Below, piece by piece: positions 6,414 to 18,277 of a stretch of DNA of 42,187 bases. Origin of the DNA: Halothiobacillus sp. (GTDB lineage: Bacteria; Pseudomonadota; Gammaproteobacteria; Halothiobacillales; Halothiobacillaceae); assembly GCA_024636015.1 (NCBI GenBank), contig JAGXHU010000031.1:1-42187 (forward strand), in the 5' to 3' direction. A model generated the notes under the pieces. The model saw only the letters and a program-made list of their open reading frames with translations, was not told the DNA's origin and did no database searches. Made by a program: the position numbers and the translations under genes. Each line of letters opens with the position of its first letter. Position 1 is the first letter of the stretch.

Positions 6414-6818
6414 TTAACGATTGATGTCGCGGAGCAGATCGGTAGCCAGTTGTTCCATGCGTTCCAGGCCCACATCGGCCTTGGCCAGATAGACGGGGTC
6501 CATCTGGGCCGGGTCGGCCCATTCCTTACCCTTGATTCGACAGCGTTTGGCTAATGCGTCGATACCCAGATCAGTCAGGGCGAAGCTGAGTTCGGTCCAG
6601 CGGGTTGATAATTCGGCTTCCGCTGCATGGGTTCGTTGGCCGGTATCCTTTAATTGACGCAGATAGACCGTGGTTTTTCGGGTAGCGATAATCACTTTGC
6701 GTAAGGCGTCGACGGATTCCTGTTTGCGTGCCCTATGGGCGCGTTTCAGGTTCGATAGCCAGCGTCTGGCGTGCTTGGTGAGCTCCCAGAGCGATATCGC
6801 AGTCACGATTTCAATCAT
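6414..6818 (-). CDS. Hypothetical helical protein
   Basis: This 134-residue, basic N-terminal, largely helical protein has heptad-like spacing over residues 8-70, suggesting a coiled coil. There is no signal peptide, no convincing membrane segment and no motif I recognise. The start at 6818 has a poor ribosome site, so the true start may lie further in. It begins 24 bp after the stop of a GNAT acetyltransferase gene and is probably co-transcribed with it. Function unknown. Confidence 0.6.
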   Translation of the reverse strand: MIEIVTAISLWELTKHARRWLSNLKRAHRARKQESVDALRKVIIATRKTTVYLRQLKDTGQRTHAAEAELSTRWTELSFALTDLGIDALAKRCRIKGKEWADPAQMDPVYLAKADVGLERMEQLATDLLRDINR

Positions 6819-6842
6819 GGCGTTGCGGGTGCTTGTGGTCGA

Positions 6843-7400
6843 TCAGGGATGTGTCGTCATTGGCGTGTTTGCCAGTGCATGGGTGTATTTTTCCAGGATT
6901 TCGAGATGGAGATCGGGGGTGATCGGCGTGCCGACGTCGGCCGAATGGGGGAAATCCAGGATCTCCCCCGTTTTTTGATAGCCCTGACGCAAGTAAAACG
7001 CGATCAGTTCGCTGCGTGCTGAAATAACCTGCAGGATGAATTTCTCGGAGCTGAAACAGGCGTGGGCATATTTTTCGGCATGGGTCAGCATCTGTTTGCC
7101 CAGGCCGAGACCCTGGCGTAGCGGGCAGACCGCCAACATGCCGATGCGGCTGTGGGTTTCTGCTTTTTCGATGTGGACACAGGCCACGAGTTCGGATTTT
7201 TTAAGCCCTACCAGAATGACGGAGTCGGGGCGGCCGAGGAGTTTGGTGATATGGCCGGTATGGGTCCGGCTGCCCGAAACGAGGTGGGCCTCATGGGTCC
7301 AGCCGGTGGCATTCGGTTCGGGGCGGTAGGCACCGTTGACGAGCTGTGCAATGGCATCAGCATCCGATTTGCGGGCAATGCGGAATGTATCTATAGCCAT
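6843..7400 (-). CDS. GNAT-family N-acetyltransferase
   Basis: This 185-residue acetyltransferase has the GNAT fold. It opens with an N-terminal FRIARKSDADAIAQLVNGAY strand-helix, followed by the acetyl-CoA binding segment RIGMLAVCPLRQGLGLGKQML (motif A, Q/RxxGxG/A form) near residues 103-123. A late FYLRQGYQKTGE motif, typical of the C-terminal half, completes it. The substrate cannot be told. The ATG at 7400 follows GAGGA at six bases. Earlier in-frame starts would add unrelated sequence. It is divergent from the superoxide dismutase gene and followed by a hypothetical gene. Confidence 0.85.
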   Translation of the reverse strand: MAIDTFRIARKSDADAIAQLVNGAYRPEPNATGWTHEAHLVSGSRTHTGHITKLLGRPDSVILVGLKKSELVACVHIEKAETHSRIGMLAVCPLRQGLGLGKQMLTHAEKYAHACFSSEKFILQVISARSELIAFYLRQGYQKTGEILDFPHSADVGTPITPDLHLEILEKYTHALANTPMTTHP

Positions 7401-7511
7401 GTTTTTCCTCGCAATCTGATCCGGGGGGGGCACCCTCAAACGCAGATGGAGAATATACACCGAAACGGGTGCGGGTAAAGCTGGTGAGGATTGGCATATC
7501 GCGGGCACCAG

Positions 7512-7542
7512 TTCTGAAAGGCAGTGCCGAATGTGCTATAAA
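7512..7542 (+). promoter_or_regulatory. Possible promoter of the superoxide dismutase gene
   Basis: TATAAA (7537-7542), preceded by TGTGC, looks like an extended -10 element. A weak TTCTGA -35 candidate (7512-7517) lies 19 bp before it. It is 63 bp upstream of the start codon. Confidence 0.35.
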
Positions 7543-7605
7543 TTGAGTCGACGTGTTCAAACGTTGTTTTGATCCCCCGATCACCCTTCGCATGGAGTAT
7601 TAAAT

Positions 7606-8214
7606 ATGGCTTTTCAACTGCCGGAACTGGGCTACGATTATGGCGCACTCGATAAATCCATCGATGCACAGACCATGGAAATTCATTACAGCAAGCACCA
7701 CGGTGCGTATGTAACCAACTGCAACAATGCGATTGCAGGCACCGAATGGGACGACAAGCCCATTGAAGAGATCATGGCGAATATCTCCAAGGTGCCTCCG
7801 GCCGTGCGCAACAATGGCGGCGGTCATTTCAACCACTCGCTGTTCTGGTCGATTTTGTCGCCCAATGGCGGCGGCGAGCCTACTGGTGCGCTGGCTGATG
7901 ACATTGCCGGTACCTTCGGTTCCTTTTCGGCATTCCGCGATCAGATGAATACGGCGGGTGCCACCCGTTTTGGTTCCGGCTGGGCCTGGCTGATTGTCGG
8001 TCCCGAAGGCAAGCTGGCGGTATGCTCTACCCCGAACCAGGACAACCCGACCATGGATATTGCCGAAATCAAAGGCACACCCATCCTTGGAATCGATGTC
8101 TGGGAACACGCCTATTACCTGCGTTATCAGAATCGCCGCCCGGATTACCTCAAGGCAATTTGGGATGTGATGAGCTGGGATGAGGTCGCCACGCGTTACG
8201 CTGCGGCCAAATAA
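7606..8214 (+). CDS. sodA: Superoxide dismutase, Mn-type or cambialistic
   Basis: This 202-residue cytoplasmic enzyme dismutates superoxide to oxygen and hydrogen peroxide. Metal ligands are H27, H77 (in HFNHSLFW), D164 and H168 (in DVWEHAYY). The segment [13 protein letters not shown], with Q145 in STPNQDNP, follows the Mn-type pattern. Fe-type enzymes carry the outer-sphere Gln before the second ligand. The sequence closely resembles Bacillus-type MnSOD. Actual metal use cannot be settled from sequence. The ATG follows ATGGAGTATTAAAT. The gene ends in a strong bidirectional terminator and is divergent from the GNAT gene. Confidence 0.93.
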   Translation: MAFQLPELGYDYGALDKSIDAQTMEIHYSKHHGAYVTNCNNAIAGTEWDDKPIEEIMANISKVPPAVRNNGGGHFNHSLFWSILSPNGGGEPTGALADDIAGTFGSFSAFRDQMNTAGATRFGSGWAWLIVGPEGKLAVCSTPNQDNPTMDIAEIKGTPILGIDVWEHAYYLRYQNRRPDYLKAIWDVMSWDEVATRYAAAK

Positions 8215-8248
8215 GCCCGCGGGCCGCCCTTTGGGGCGGTAGACATGA

Positions 8249-8284
8249 AAAAAACCGCCCCGACTGATGCCGGGGCGGTTTTTT
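8249..8284. terminator. Bidirectional intrinsic terminator
   Basis: AAAAAACCGCCCCG (8249-8262) and CGGGGCGGTTTTTT (8271-8284) form a 14-bp stem around an eight-base loop. It is flanked by A-run and T-run and serves the converging sod gene and the YbeL-like gene. Confidence 0.9.
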
Positions 8285-8320
8285 ATGTGGGGCGAAATAC
8301 GACGCCTCTGCGTCGCTAAA

Positions 8321-8674
8321 TTATTCCTTGGGTTTGTGCTGGGCGTTTTCTTCGCGCATGGCTTCGAGCTCGACATCGGTCTTGTCGGCGATCGACAGCA
8401 GTTTCACGGCCAGATCCTGCTCGATTTTCCGCCACTCACGGGTAAATTCCTCACGGTCGCGGCGCAGGGTGGTGCGTGCTGCCGCGATATCGATCCGCAA
8501 GTGATCGACGAGGTCGGGGTGGTAGTCGTGCGTGGCCAGTTCGTGGCGGGATTCGTCGATGATGCTGTCGGTCGATTGGCTTTCATCGTCCAGCAAACGG
8601 GTATAGATCTTCGCTAGCCAGCGATAGTAGGTATCGCGCAGGGTTTCGTGGTCGGTATTTGGATTGCTGTTCAT
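8321..8674 (-). CDS. YbeL-like (DUF1451) protein lacking the zinc ribbon
   Basis: This 117-residue acidic helical protein has a pattern (YYRWLAKIYTRL near the N-terminus, then REEFTREWRK and LLSIADKTDVELEAM near the end) that matches the N-terminal helical part of E. coli YbeL. YbeL continues with a C-terminal zinc ribbon of about 40 residues with four Cys. Here the protein stops before it and has no Cys. The neighbouring divergent leuS supports the assignment, since ybeL also lies next to leuS in enterics. The ATG at 8674 follows GGAGA at seven bases. Function of the family is unknown. Confidence 0.65.
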   Translation of the reverse strand: MNSNPNTDHETLRDTYYRWLAKIYTRLLDDESQSTDSIIDESRHELATHDYHPDLVDHLRIDIAAARTTLRRDREEFTREWRKIEQDLAVKLLSIADKTDVELEAMREENAQHKPKE

Positions 8675-8790
8675 CGTCTGGTCTCCACGACATGAAATGA
8701 GGTGGTCGACAGCATACACCGCAGCTCGCTTTTTGGGGGATAGGGCGCATTAATTGTCGGCTTCGGGTATTCTTAACAACCCTTTTATGA

Positions 8791-11283
<2,493 letters not shown>

Positions 11284-11287
11284 ATAC

Positions 11288-11851
11288 GTGCTTTATTTCA
11301 ATTGGTTGCGATCGAGTTCTCGACAGTTGTTCATGATGCTGGTTGGTTTGCCGTTCCTGATGGCGGTGAGTGGTTGCGGCTATCATCTGCGTGGTGTCAC
11401 CCAGCTTGATCCGGTGTATGCACGGGTATATGTGCAGGGCATGGCGAGTAGTGATCCGGTCTATCAGCAGCTGCAGCAGCTATTTTTGAATACGCATAGT
11501 CAGTTGGTCGACAATCCGATCGGCGCCACAGCGACCCTGGTGATCGACGACAACCAGGTCTTTCAGCGGGCGGCCGTTGTGACGCCACAGGCGACGGTGC
11601 AGCAATATGAGCTCTACCAGCGCATTCGATATCACATGGTGTTCGCCGACGGCAAGAGAACACCGGAGCGATACATCGGTCAGGCGCGAAATTACAATTA
11701 CGATCCGACCGGCGTGCTGGCCTCTTCGAGTAATGAGACGCAGATTAGTCAGGAGTTGGCCCAAACGCTGGCGCGCCTGCTTTTTTATCGGTTGAATGCG
11801 CCGGTGACTGGATCGTCCATGATCGTGCCAGAAGATAAATCCGCCCAATGA
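11288..11851 (+). CDS. lptE: LPS assembly lipoprotein LptE
   Basis: This outer-membrane lipoprotein plugs the LptD barrel and helps insert lipopolysaccharide. A positively charged start (RSSSR), a hydrophobic stretch and the lipobox VSGC followed by GYHLRG are the family hallmarks. The mature part has the expected DPVYQQL and YELYQRIRYHMVF segments. The start is uncertain: I use GTG at 11288. An in-frame TTG at 11276 overlaps the leuS stop and adds four residues, and an ATG at 11333 would leave too short a signal. It overlaps holA by four bases (ATGA), implying translational coupling. Confidence 0.9.
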   Translation: MLYFNWLRSSSRQLFMMLVGLPFLMAVSGCGYHLRGVTQLDPVYARVYVQGMASSDPVYQQLQQLFLNTHSQLVDNPIGATATLVIDDNQVFQRAAVVTPQATVQQYELYQRIRYHMVFADGKRTPERYIGQARNYNYDPTGVLASSSNETQISQELAQTLARLLFYRLNAPVTGSSMIVPEDKSAQ

Positions 11852-12849
11852 ATATTCGTCCCGAGCAGCTTGATGCCGCATTGAACAAGCGCCTCGGGTC
11901 ACTCTACGTCCTGGTCAGCGACGATTGGCTACAGGTGGATGAAGCTCGTGATGCCATTCGTGCAGCTACCCGTCGAGCGGGCATCGATGAACGAATCCGG
12001 GTCGAAGCCGAGGCGCGTTACGATTGGGGGTCTTTGCTGCATCTCAGTGCCAGCCGTTCGCTGTTTGCGACACGCCGTCTGTTCGATCTGCGCCTGCCTA
12101 CCGGCAAGCCGGGCAAGGAAGGGGGCGAATTTATGCGGCATGTTGCTACGCAGGTCACCGAAGGGACGGACGATATCTGGATGATCAGCCTGCCCAAACT
12201 TGATCTTGCCACCCAGAAGACGGCCTGGTTTTCGAGCTTGGCCGCGGCCGGTGCGCTGATCACTTTCTGGCCGATCACCCTGAGAGATCTGCCCGATTGG
12301 ATCGAGCAGCGGGGCCGCAAGCTCGGTTTGCAGATCGAACCGGATGCCGCACTGCTGATTGCTGAACGTGTCGAAGGCAATCTGTTGGCGGCAAAACAAG
12401 AATTGGACAAGCTTGGCCTATTAAGCCAGGTTGGCGCTATCACCGCAGAGTACCTGATGGAAACCGTGGCGGATCAGTCGCGGTTTAATACCTTCGATCT
12501 CGGCGACGCCTTGTTATCCGGTGATCGCGGACGTGCGGCCCACCTGTTGCAACGTTTGCGTGAAGAGGGCGTGGATGCCATTCTTGTTCTTTGGGTCTTG
12601 AGCCGTGAGTTGCGGTTGTTGATCAGTGTCAGTGAGGATCCGGCCGCTGCCGAACGGTTGCGGATGCCAAAGAATCGTCAACCGGCCTATGCCCGTGCCG
12701 CTCGGCGCCGTGGCACGGATTTCTGGCTGAAGTTGCTGGGCCGCTGTGCAGAGATCGACCGTGCGATTAAGGGCGTGGCGCCCGGCAATCCCTGGCAGAT
12801 GCTGGATCGCGTGGTGTTGGCGGGTTGTGTGGCCGCGCCTGCCCGCTGA
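11848..12849 (+). CDS. holA: DNA polymerase III delta subunit
   Basis: This 333-residue clamp-loader subunit opens the beta clamp. It follows the HolA layout: an N-terminal MNIRPEQLDAALN helix, LYVLVSDDWLQVDEARDAIR, a RSLFATRRLFDLRLP strand and a C-terminal helical collar with AADQSRFNTFDL-like and AIKGVAPGNPWQMLDR segments. As usual for delta, there is no functional Walker A site. The ATG overlaps the lptE stop. Length is close to E. coli HolA (343). Confidence 0.92.
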   Translation: MNIRPEQLDAALNKRLGSLYVLVSDDWLQVDEARDAIRAATRRAGIDERIRVEAEARYDWGSLLHLSASRSLFATRRLFDLRLPTGKPGKEGGEFMRHVATQVTEGTDDIWMISLPKLDLATQKTAWFSSLAAAGALITFWPITLRDLPDWIEQRGRKLGLQIEPDAALLIAERVEGNLLAAKQELDKLGLLSQVGAITAEYLMETVADQSRFNTFDLGDALLSGDRGRAAHLLQRLREEGVDAILVLWVLSRELRLLISVSEDPAAAERLRMPKNRQPAYARAARRRGTDFWLKLLGRCAEIDRAIKGVAPGNPWQMLDRVVLAGCVAAPAR

Positions 12850-12900
12850 ATTCTGTTTCGAGAATGACGTTATATATTGTTGATACGGCATGGGTTTAAT

Positions 12901-14172
12901 ATGACTGAACAAAATGCATTGGAAGGCTTGATGACCCAGATGGGGCGCGATGCGCGTCGTGCCGCTCGTGAACTGTCGGGGGTGACGACGGCCGAAAAAA
13001 ACCGAGCCCTGCACGCGATTGCCGACACCTTGCTTCTCGCCGAAGCGGAACTGTTGTTCGCCAATGCAGAAGATGTGGCCAATGCGCAGGCGCGGGGGCT
13101 GGATGCCGCGATGATCGATCGATTGATCCTGACTTCGCGCGGGATCGAACAGATGGCCGAGGGTGTTCGGCAAATCGCCACTTTGCCCGACCCGGTGGGC
13201 GAAATTACCAATATGGTTTATCGGCCCAGTGGTATTCAGGTCGGGCAGATGCGCGTGCCCATCGGCGTGATCGGCATCATTTACGAATCTCGCCCCAATG
13301 TAACGATCGACGCGGCTGCATTGTGTCTCAAGTCGGGTAATGCCACGATTTTGCGGGGCGGTTCCGAGGTGGCGGCCACGAATCAGGCATTGGCGATCTG
13401 TATCCGGCGAGGACTGGAAGCCGGACATCTACCGGTGAATGCAGTACAGATCGTGCCCACCACCGATCGTGCCGCCGTCTTGTTGCTGCTCGGTTTGCAC
13501 CAGTACATCGATGTGATCATCCCGCGCGGTGGCAAAGGCTTGGTGACTCTTGTCACTGAGCATGCGCGCATGCCGGTTATCAAGCATTTGGATGGTGTTT
13601 GTCATGTGTATGTGGATGTGGATGCCGATTTGACCAAGGCTGTGCCGGTCGCCGTGAATGCCAAGACGCACCGCTATGGTGTGTGCAATGCGATGGAGAC
13701 TCTGCTGGTTCACGAGGCCGTAGCCGAAGCATTCCTGCCGCTGGTGGCCCAGCAGTATCAGGCAGCGGGCGTCGAGCTTCGCGGTTGTGCGCGGACCCAG
13801 CAGATTCTGGGTGCGCATGTCGTTCCTGCGACGGAAGAAGACTGGTTTGCCGAATTTCTCGGGCCGATTCTTGCGGTGCGGGTGGTTCCCGATCTGGTGA
13901 CTGCCATTGAGCATATCGAAACCCATGGCTCGCACCACACGGACAGTATCGTGACGGAAAACATCACCACGGCCCGTCAATTCTTGCGGGAAGTAGATTC
14001 AGCATCCGTCATGGTCAATGTCTCCACCCGTTTTGCCGATGGGTTTGAATATGGCCTGGGTGCGGAGATCGGAATATCGACGGACAAGATTCATGCACGC
14101 GGACCGGTGGGTTTGCTCGGGTTGACGAGCCAAAAATATATCGTTCTGGGGGATGGGCATATTCGTGCCTGA
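12901..14172 (+). CDS. proA: Gamma-glutamyl phosphate reductase
   Basis: This 423-residue enzyme reduces gamma-glutamyl phosphate to glutamate semialdehyde with NADPH in proline synthesis. ALDH-like motifs are visible: [14 protein letters not shown] (nucleotide fold) and [12 protein letters not shown] with the catalytic Cys. It ends in the typical [20 protein letters not shown] chose the ATG at 12901, since the family starts near this point; an in-frame TTG at 12877 adds eight residues. No strong ribosome site precedes either. The 3' end overlaps nadD by up to 20 bases, so the two are translationally linked. proB is not nearby. Confidence 0.95.
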   Translation: MTEQNALEGLMTQMGRDARRAARELSGVTTAEKNRALHAIADTLLLAEAELLFANAEDVANAQARGLDAAMIDRLILTSRGIEQMAEGVRQIATLPDPVGEITNMVYRPSGIQVGQMRVPIGVIGIIYESRPNVTIDAAALCLKSGNATILRGGSEVAATNQALAICIRRGLEAGHLPVNAVQIVPTTDRAAVLLLLGLHQYIDVIIPRGGKGLVTLVTEHARMPVIKHLDGVCHVYVDVDADLTKAVPVAVNAKTHRYGVCNAMETLLVHEAVAEAFLPLVAQQYQAAGVELRGCARTQQILGAHVVPATEEDWFAEFLGPILAVRVVPDLVTAIEHIETHGSHHTDSIVTENITTARQFLREVDSASVMVNVSTRFADGFEYGLGAEIGISTDKIHARGPVGLLGLTSQKYIVLGDGHIRA

Positions 14173-14848
14173 TCCGATCCGGAACGACGGGCAGGAACGA
14201 CGACCCCTGCTCGGAATTTTGGGCGGGACATTCGATCCGATTCACCTCGGGCATTTGCGTCTGGCCGAGGAGGTTGCCGAGGTTCTGGAGCTGGATCGCG
14301 TGCACTTCGTGCCCGCCGCGATTCCACCGCACCGACCACAGCCGACCCTGTCCGCCGAAATGCGCCTGGATCTCGTGAGTCGGGCGATTGCCGATAATGC
14401 CCGTTTCGTCCCCGATGATCGTGAACTTCGTCGTTCAGGGGCTTCGTTTACCATCGACACCCTGCAGGACTTTCGGCGAACCCACCCCAATCACCATTTG
14501 GTTTTACTGTTGGGTATGGACGCCTTCAATGGCTTGATGCACTGGCATCGCTGGCAGGAATTACTGGCATGGACGCATATTGCCGTGGCCACGCGACCCG
14601 GTGCACAGTTGGGCACGCAGGCGGGTCAATTGCTGCACGAGTGCTCGCGCTCGCTGGCTCAGTTTCAGACCACACAGGCGGGCGGCATCCAGCAAATCGA
14701 GATCACCCGGCTGGATATTTCAGCGACCGCAATCAGACAGGGGCTGGATCTTGGGCATTCTGTGCGATATCTCGTACCTGAAAGTTTGCTTAAACCCCTG
14801 TATCGGCATTATTCTGCCCCGAGATTTGGCCAATGCGGCGACAAATGA
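14153..14848 (+). CDS. nadD: Nicotinate-mononucleotide adenylyltransferase
   Basis: This enzyme adenylates nicotinate mononucleotide in NAD synthesis. The nucleotidyltransferase motif [12 protein letters not shown] lies near the start, and the closing motif ISATAIR near the end binds [13 protein letters not shown] and [15 protein letters not shown] are also typical. Start choice is open: the ATG at 14153 lies 20 bases inside proA with a G-run directly before it, while GTG at 14165 has GGATGG at a better distance and overlaps by eight bases. The order proA-nadD-rsfS-rlmH is common in gammaproteobacteria. Confidence 0.95.
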   Translation: MGIFVPDPIRNDGQERRPLLGILGGTFDPIHLGHLRLAEEVAEVLELDRVHFVPAAIPPHRPQPTLSAEMRLDLVSRAIADNARFVPDDRELRRSGASFTIDTLQDFRRTHPNHHLVLLLGMDAFNGLMHWHRWQELLAWTHIAVATRPGAQLGTQAGQLLHECSRSLAQFQTTQAGGIQQIEITRLDISATAIRQGLDLGHSVRYLVPESLLKPLYRHYSAPRFGQCGDK

Positions 14849-14951
14849 ACGCAACAGTAACCGGCCACCCTTTATTTAACCGAAAAGATACCGAATGAAT
14901 TCTGATAAAAACCTGCCCGTCCAAGCCGCCCCATTGCCTGGAGACGTCCCA

Positions 14952-15500
14952 ATGTCCACCGAACCCATGAGCGCGGAAGCACTGGCCCAGTTGGCGGTAA
15001 CGGCCCTTGAAAACATGAAGGGAACCGACATCCGTGTGCTTGATGTCCGTGGCCACTGTAATTTCACGGACTTTATGGTGTTTTCTTCCGGCACCTCCGA
15101 CCGGCACTTGAAGTCGCAGGCCAATAGTGTCGTGGAAGCGGCCAAGGCGCTGGGAATCCGCCCGATGGGTGTCGAAGGTGACCAGACACCCGGCACCGAG
15201 TGGGTGCTGGTGGATTTGGTCGATGTGCTTGTCCATATTATGTTGCCGGAAACGCGCGACCACTATCAGCTGGAGAAACTCTGGTCTGGTCACCCGTCAG
15301 CTGATCAAAACATGGCCGCTACCGGTTCATCTGTTTATGCCAGCGCCCTGGAAAAAATCATGGAAGGGACTGCACCTTCGGCTGAGTTCGTCGATACGGA
15401 TTTGAACGACGATGATCTCGATGACACGGAATGGGATGATACGGATCTGGCCGATTCTATCGACGACGATTTGGATGACGATATCCCGCCTCGTGTTTGA
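14952..15500 (+). CDS. rsfS: Ribosome silencing factor RsfS with acidic tail
   Basis: The RsfS/YbeB family binds L14 on the 50S subunit and blocks joining to 30S when nutrients are low. Family motifs are MKGTDIRVLDV, FTDFMVFSSGTSDRH, GVEGDQTPGTEWVLVDLVDVLVHIM and YQLEKLWS. The family core is about 105 residues, but here the protein continues for about 70 more. The last 38 residues (145-182) contain 19 Asp/Glu. I chose the ATG at 14952 because GGAGA sits eight bases before it. An in-frame ATG at 14895 adds 19 residues. It lies between nadD and rlmH as usual. Confidence 0.9.
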   Translation: MSTEPMSAEALAQLAVTALENMKGTDIRVLDVRGHCNFTDFMVFSSGTSDRHLKSQANSVVEAAKALGIRPMGVEGDQTPGTEWVLVDLVDVLVHIMLPETRDHYQLEKLWSGHPSADQNMAATGSSVYASALEKIMEGTAPSAEFVDTDLNDDDLDDTEWDDTDLADSIDDDLDDDIPPRV

Positions 15501-15509
15501 TTCTGTTTT

Positions 15510-15980
15510 GTGAAAATCCACCTGATCAGCGTCGGCACACGTCTGCCGAGCTGGGCCGAGACGGGCACAACCGAATATCTGAAACGGATGCCCTTTGCCT
15601 GCCCCGTCGTTCTGCATGAGGTGCCTGCGGTGCCCCGAAGCAAAACCACGGCGACCACACGGGCCAAGGCAGAAGAGTGCGCGCGCATTGATGCGCAGAT
15701 ACCCAAAAACGCCTGGCGAATTGTCTGCGACGAACGCGGCAAACCTTGGACGACGGCCGCGTTGTCGGCGCAGATGGCCGACTGGATGCAATCGGGCCGG
15801 GATGTGGCGATTGTTGTGGGGGGCGCCGATGGCTTGACGGATGAATTGCGTCAGAGTGCTGATCGGCTTTGGCGGCTCTCCGATCTCACCCTGCCGCATC
15901 CGCTGGTTCGGGTGTTGTTGGCCGAACAATTGTATCGGGCTTGGTCGCTGCTGAACAATCATCCCTATCATCGTGAATGA
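15510..15980 (+). CDS. rlmH: 23S rRNA pseudouridine-1915 N3-methyltransferase
   Basis: This 156-residue SPOUT methyltransferase methylates pseudouridine 1915 in helix 69 of 23S rRNA. The trefoil-knot signature includes VVGGADGL, and the C-terminal SDLTLPHPLVRVLLAEQLYRAW segment is highly typical, ending in NNHPYHRE. It starts with GTG nine bases after the rsfS stop and overlaps the next gene by eight bases. Confidence 0.95.
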   Translation: MKIHLISVGTRLPSWAETGTTEYLKRMPFACPVVLHEVPAVPRSKTTATTRAKAEECARIDAQIPKNAWRIVCDERGKPWTTAALSAQMADWMQSGRDVAIVVGGADGLTDELRQSADRLWRLSDLTLPHPLVRVLLAEQLYRAWSLLNNHPYHRE

Positions 15981-16650
15981 ATCCATCGTGTCATCCATCC
16001 ATGATCGACAACAGAAAACTGTGACCGAAAATTCGGGACGGCCTGCGTTGCTTCTGGCATCCAGCTCGCCGCGACGGGCGGATTTGCTTTCTGCTCTGGA
16101 TTTCGACTTCACGGTTTTACCTGCCGCGGCCTGTGCTGTCGATGAGACTGCGTTACCGGATGAAGTGCCTGCCGACCTGGTGGCGCGCCTTGCCCGGGCC
16201 AAGGCCGAGCAGGCCCTTCGCTGGGATGAACTACCGCAGCGGTCGGTGATTTTGGCCGGTGATACGATTGTCGTGCATTCGGGGCGCATACTGGGCAAAC
16301 CACGCGGTGTCGAAGATGCTGTGCGAATGCTGACGGATTTGAGTGGGAGGACCCATCAGGTATTGACGTCGTTGGCGGTAGCGAATCGTGAGAAATGCCG
16401 CGTGTTGACCGTTCAGACATCCGTCGAGCTGATGTCGTTGAGCCCCGAGTTGATTTCAGCCTATGTGGCGACTGGCGAACCGATGGATAAAGCCGGTGCT
16501 TATGCACTTCAGGGCAGAGCGGCGCAGTTCGTTCGCCGGATCGAGGGCTCTTGGGGCGCGGTGGTTGGCCTGCCTCAATATGAGGTGGCTTGGCTTCTGG
16601 CCGAATTCGGGATCACGCCTCGTTGGGCTTGGGAACAAACATCAATTTAA
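15973..16650 (+). CDS. maf: Maf-family nucleoside triphosphate pyrophosphatase
   Basis: Maf/YhdE-type enzymes hydrolyse dTTP, UTP and modified nucleotides. Motifs seen are LLLASSSPRRADLL near the N-terminus, VILAGDTIV, GKP and DKAGAYALQGRA. The start is uncertain: GTG at 15973 overlaps rlmH by eight bases and gives 225 residues. A GTG at 16021 would remove a 16-residue tail not usual in the family. It precedes rng, as in many gammaproteobacteria. Confidence 0.92.
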   Translation: MNESIVSSIHDRQQKTVTENSGRPALLLASSSPRRADLLSALDFDFTVLPAAACAVDETALPDEVPADLVARLARAKAEQALRWDELPQRSVILAGDTIVVHSGRILGKPRGVEDAVRMLTDLSGRTHQVLTSLAVANREKCRVLTVQTSVELMSLSPELISAYVATGEPMDKAGAYALQGRAAQFVRRIEGSWGAVVGLPQYEVAWLLAEFGITPRWAWEQTSI

Positions 16651-16666
16651 CGGAGCCCGGACTGGC

Positions 16667-18157
16667 ATGAGTGAAGAGATTCTGATCAACGTGACCCCGC
16701 AGTAAACCCGAATTGCCTACATCGAGAATGGGGTTCTGCAGGAAATCAATATCGAACGGGCCCGCTCGCGCGGGATGGTCGGTAATATTTATCAGGGACG
16801 GGTCAGTCGAGTATTGCCCGGTATGGAGGCAGCGTTTGTCGACATCGGTCTTGATCGTGCGGCCTTTTTGCATGTGTCGGATATCGAGCTGAAGCCAGAA
16901 GAGAAGGAAACCGGTGTCGAGTCGCGTCCTCGCCTGATCTACGATCTGCTGCGGACAGGCCAGAACTTGATGGTTCAGGTCATCAAGGACCCTCTCGGCT
17001 CGAAAGGTGCGCGCCTGACGACCGAAATCACGATCCCGTCACGTTATCTGGTCTACGTGCCGAATGGGCGTAACATCGGCGTGTCGAGCCGGATCGAGGA
17101 TGCGTCCGAGCGCGAGCGCCTGAAGGGGATTCTGACTCAGTTCATGGTTGAGTCCCGATCTCAACAGGTGGAGCCGGAGATTGGTGGATTCATTCTGCGG
17201 ACGGCGGCCGAGGGCGCCGATGCCGATTCCCTCCGGCAGGATTATGAATTTTTATGTCGGCTCTGGACGGGCGTTCAGGATCGGCAGCTGGACGAGTCCG
17301 GCATCGGGTTGATCCTGGAGGACCTACCGATTGCCTTGCGTGCCTTGCGTGACGTACTGGGGGGCTCTGTGGAGAAAATCCGCATCGATTCCCGCGAGAC
17401 GTATCATCGGGCCGTGCAGTTCGCTCAGGAAATGGTCCCCGATATCCTGCCGATGATCGAGCATTACCCCGGCGAACGCCCCTTGTTCGACATGCACAAT
17501 ATCGAGCAGGAGGTCGCCAGTGCCCTTGATCGCCGGGTCCCGCTGAAATCGGGCGGCTACATCATCATCGATCAGACTGAGGCGATGACGACGATTGACA
17601 TCAACACCGGTGGCTTTGTCGGCTCCAAGAATCTGGAAGAAACGATCTTCAAGACAAATCTGGAAGCCTCCAGTGCCATCGCCCGGCAATTGCGTCTGCG
17701 TAATCTCGGCGGGATTATCATCATCGATTTCATCGACATGATCGAGCAGGAACATCGAGCTGTTGTGCAGGAAACCCTGAAGCGCGCCCTGGAAAATGAT
17801 CATGCGCGCACCAAAGTCTGTGAGGTTTCCAGTCTTGGCCTCGTGGAAATGACGCGCAAGCGTACCCGAGAGTCGTTGGAACATATTCTGTGTGAACCCT
17901 GTCCCACTTGTGCCGGACGCGGCACGGTGAAAACGGCCGAAACGGTCTGTTATGAAATTTTTCGTGAGGTCACGCGTGAAGCTCGGCAGTACAATGCTAA
18001 ACAGATGCTGGTGATCGCCGCTTCAGCTGTCGTTGATCGCTTGCGTGAGGAGGATTCCACCTCACTGGCGGAGTTGCAGGAGTTCATCGGTGTGCCGTTG
18101 AAGCTTCAGACGGATGTGCATTATCTGCCCGAGCAGTACGACATCGTGCTGATGTAA
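16667..18157 (+). pseudogene. rng: Ribonuclease G, interrupted by a TAA at codon 13
   Basis: RNase G is a single-strand endoribonuclease that processes the 16S rRNA 5' end and degrades mRNA. The frame opens MSEEILINVTPQ, meets TAA at 16703-16705, then continues TRIAYIENGVLQEI without shift to a normal RNase G end. E. coli has ...NVTPSETR..., so TAA replaces a Glu codon, a single G-to-T change. The rest looks intact: S1 domain start NIYQGRVSRVLPG, catalytic Asp in IDINTG and IIDFIDM, and the zinc-link CEPCPTC. Translation could restart at ATG 16775 (460 residues), without a good ribosome site, and would lose the first RNase H segment. A sequencing error or stop read-through is possible. Confidence 0.88.
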
Positions 18158-18277
18158 TCTATAGGCGGGATCGCGAGTTCTGGTCATCGGGATTGTTCAG
18201 CGGAGATCTGATCGTCCGAGGGCTATTGTCGCGGTTTCGTGGTGTGTGGGTATGTTTTGACAAGGTAATGTCACGCT

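Noticed and set aside
7600..8376. 258-codon frame opposite the superoxide dismutase
   Set aside because: Antisense shadow of a well-conserved gene; it runs through the terminator and has no recognised domain.
12514..13428. 304-codon frame opposite holA and proA
   Set aside because: Crosses two real genes and their junction; no motif and no ribosome site.
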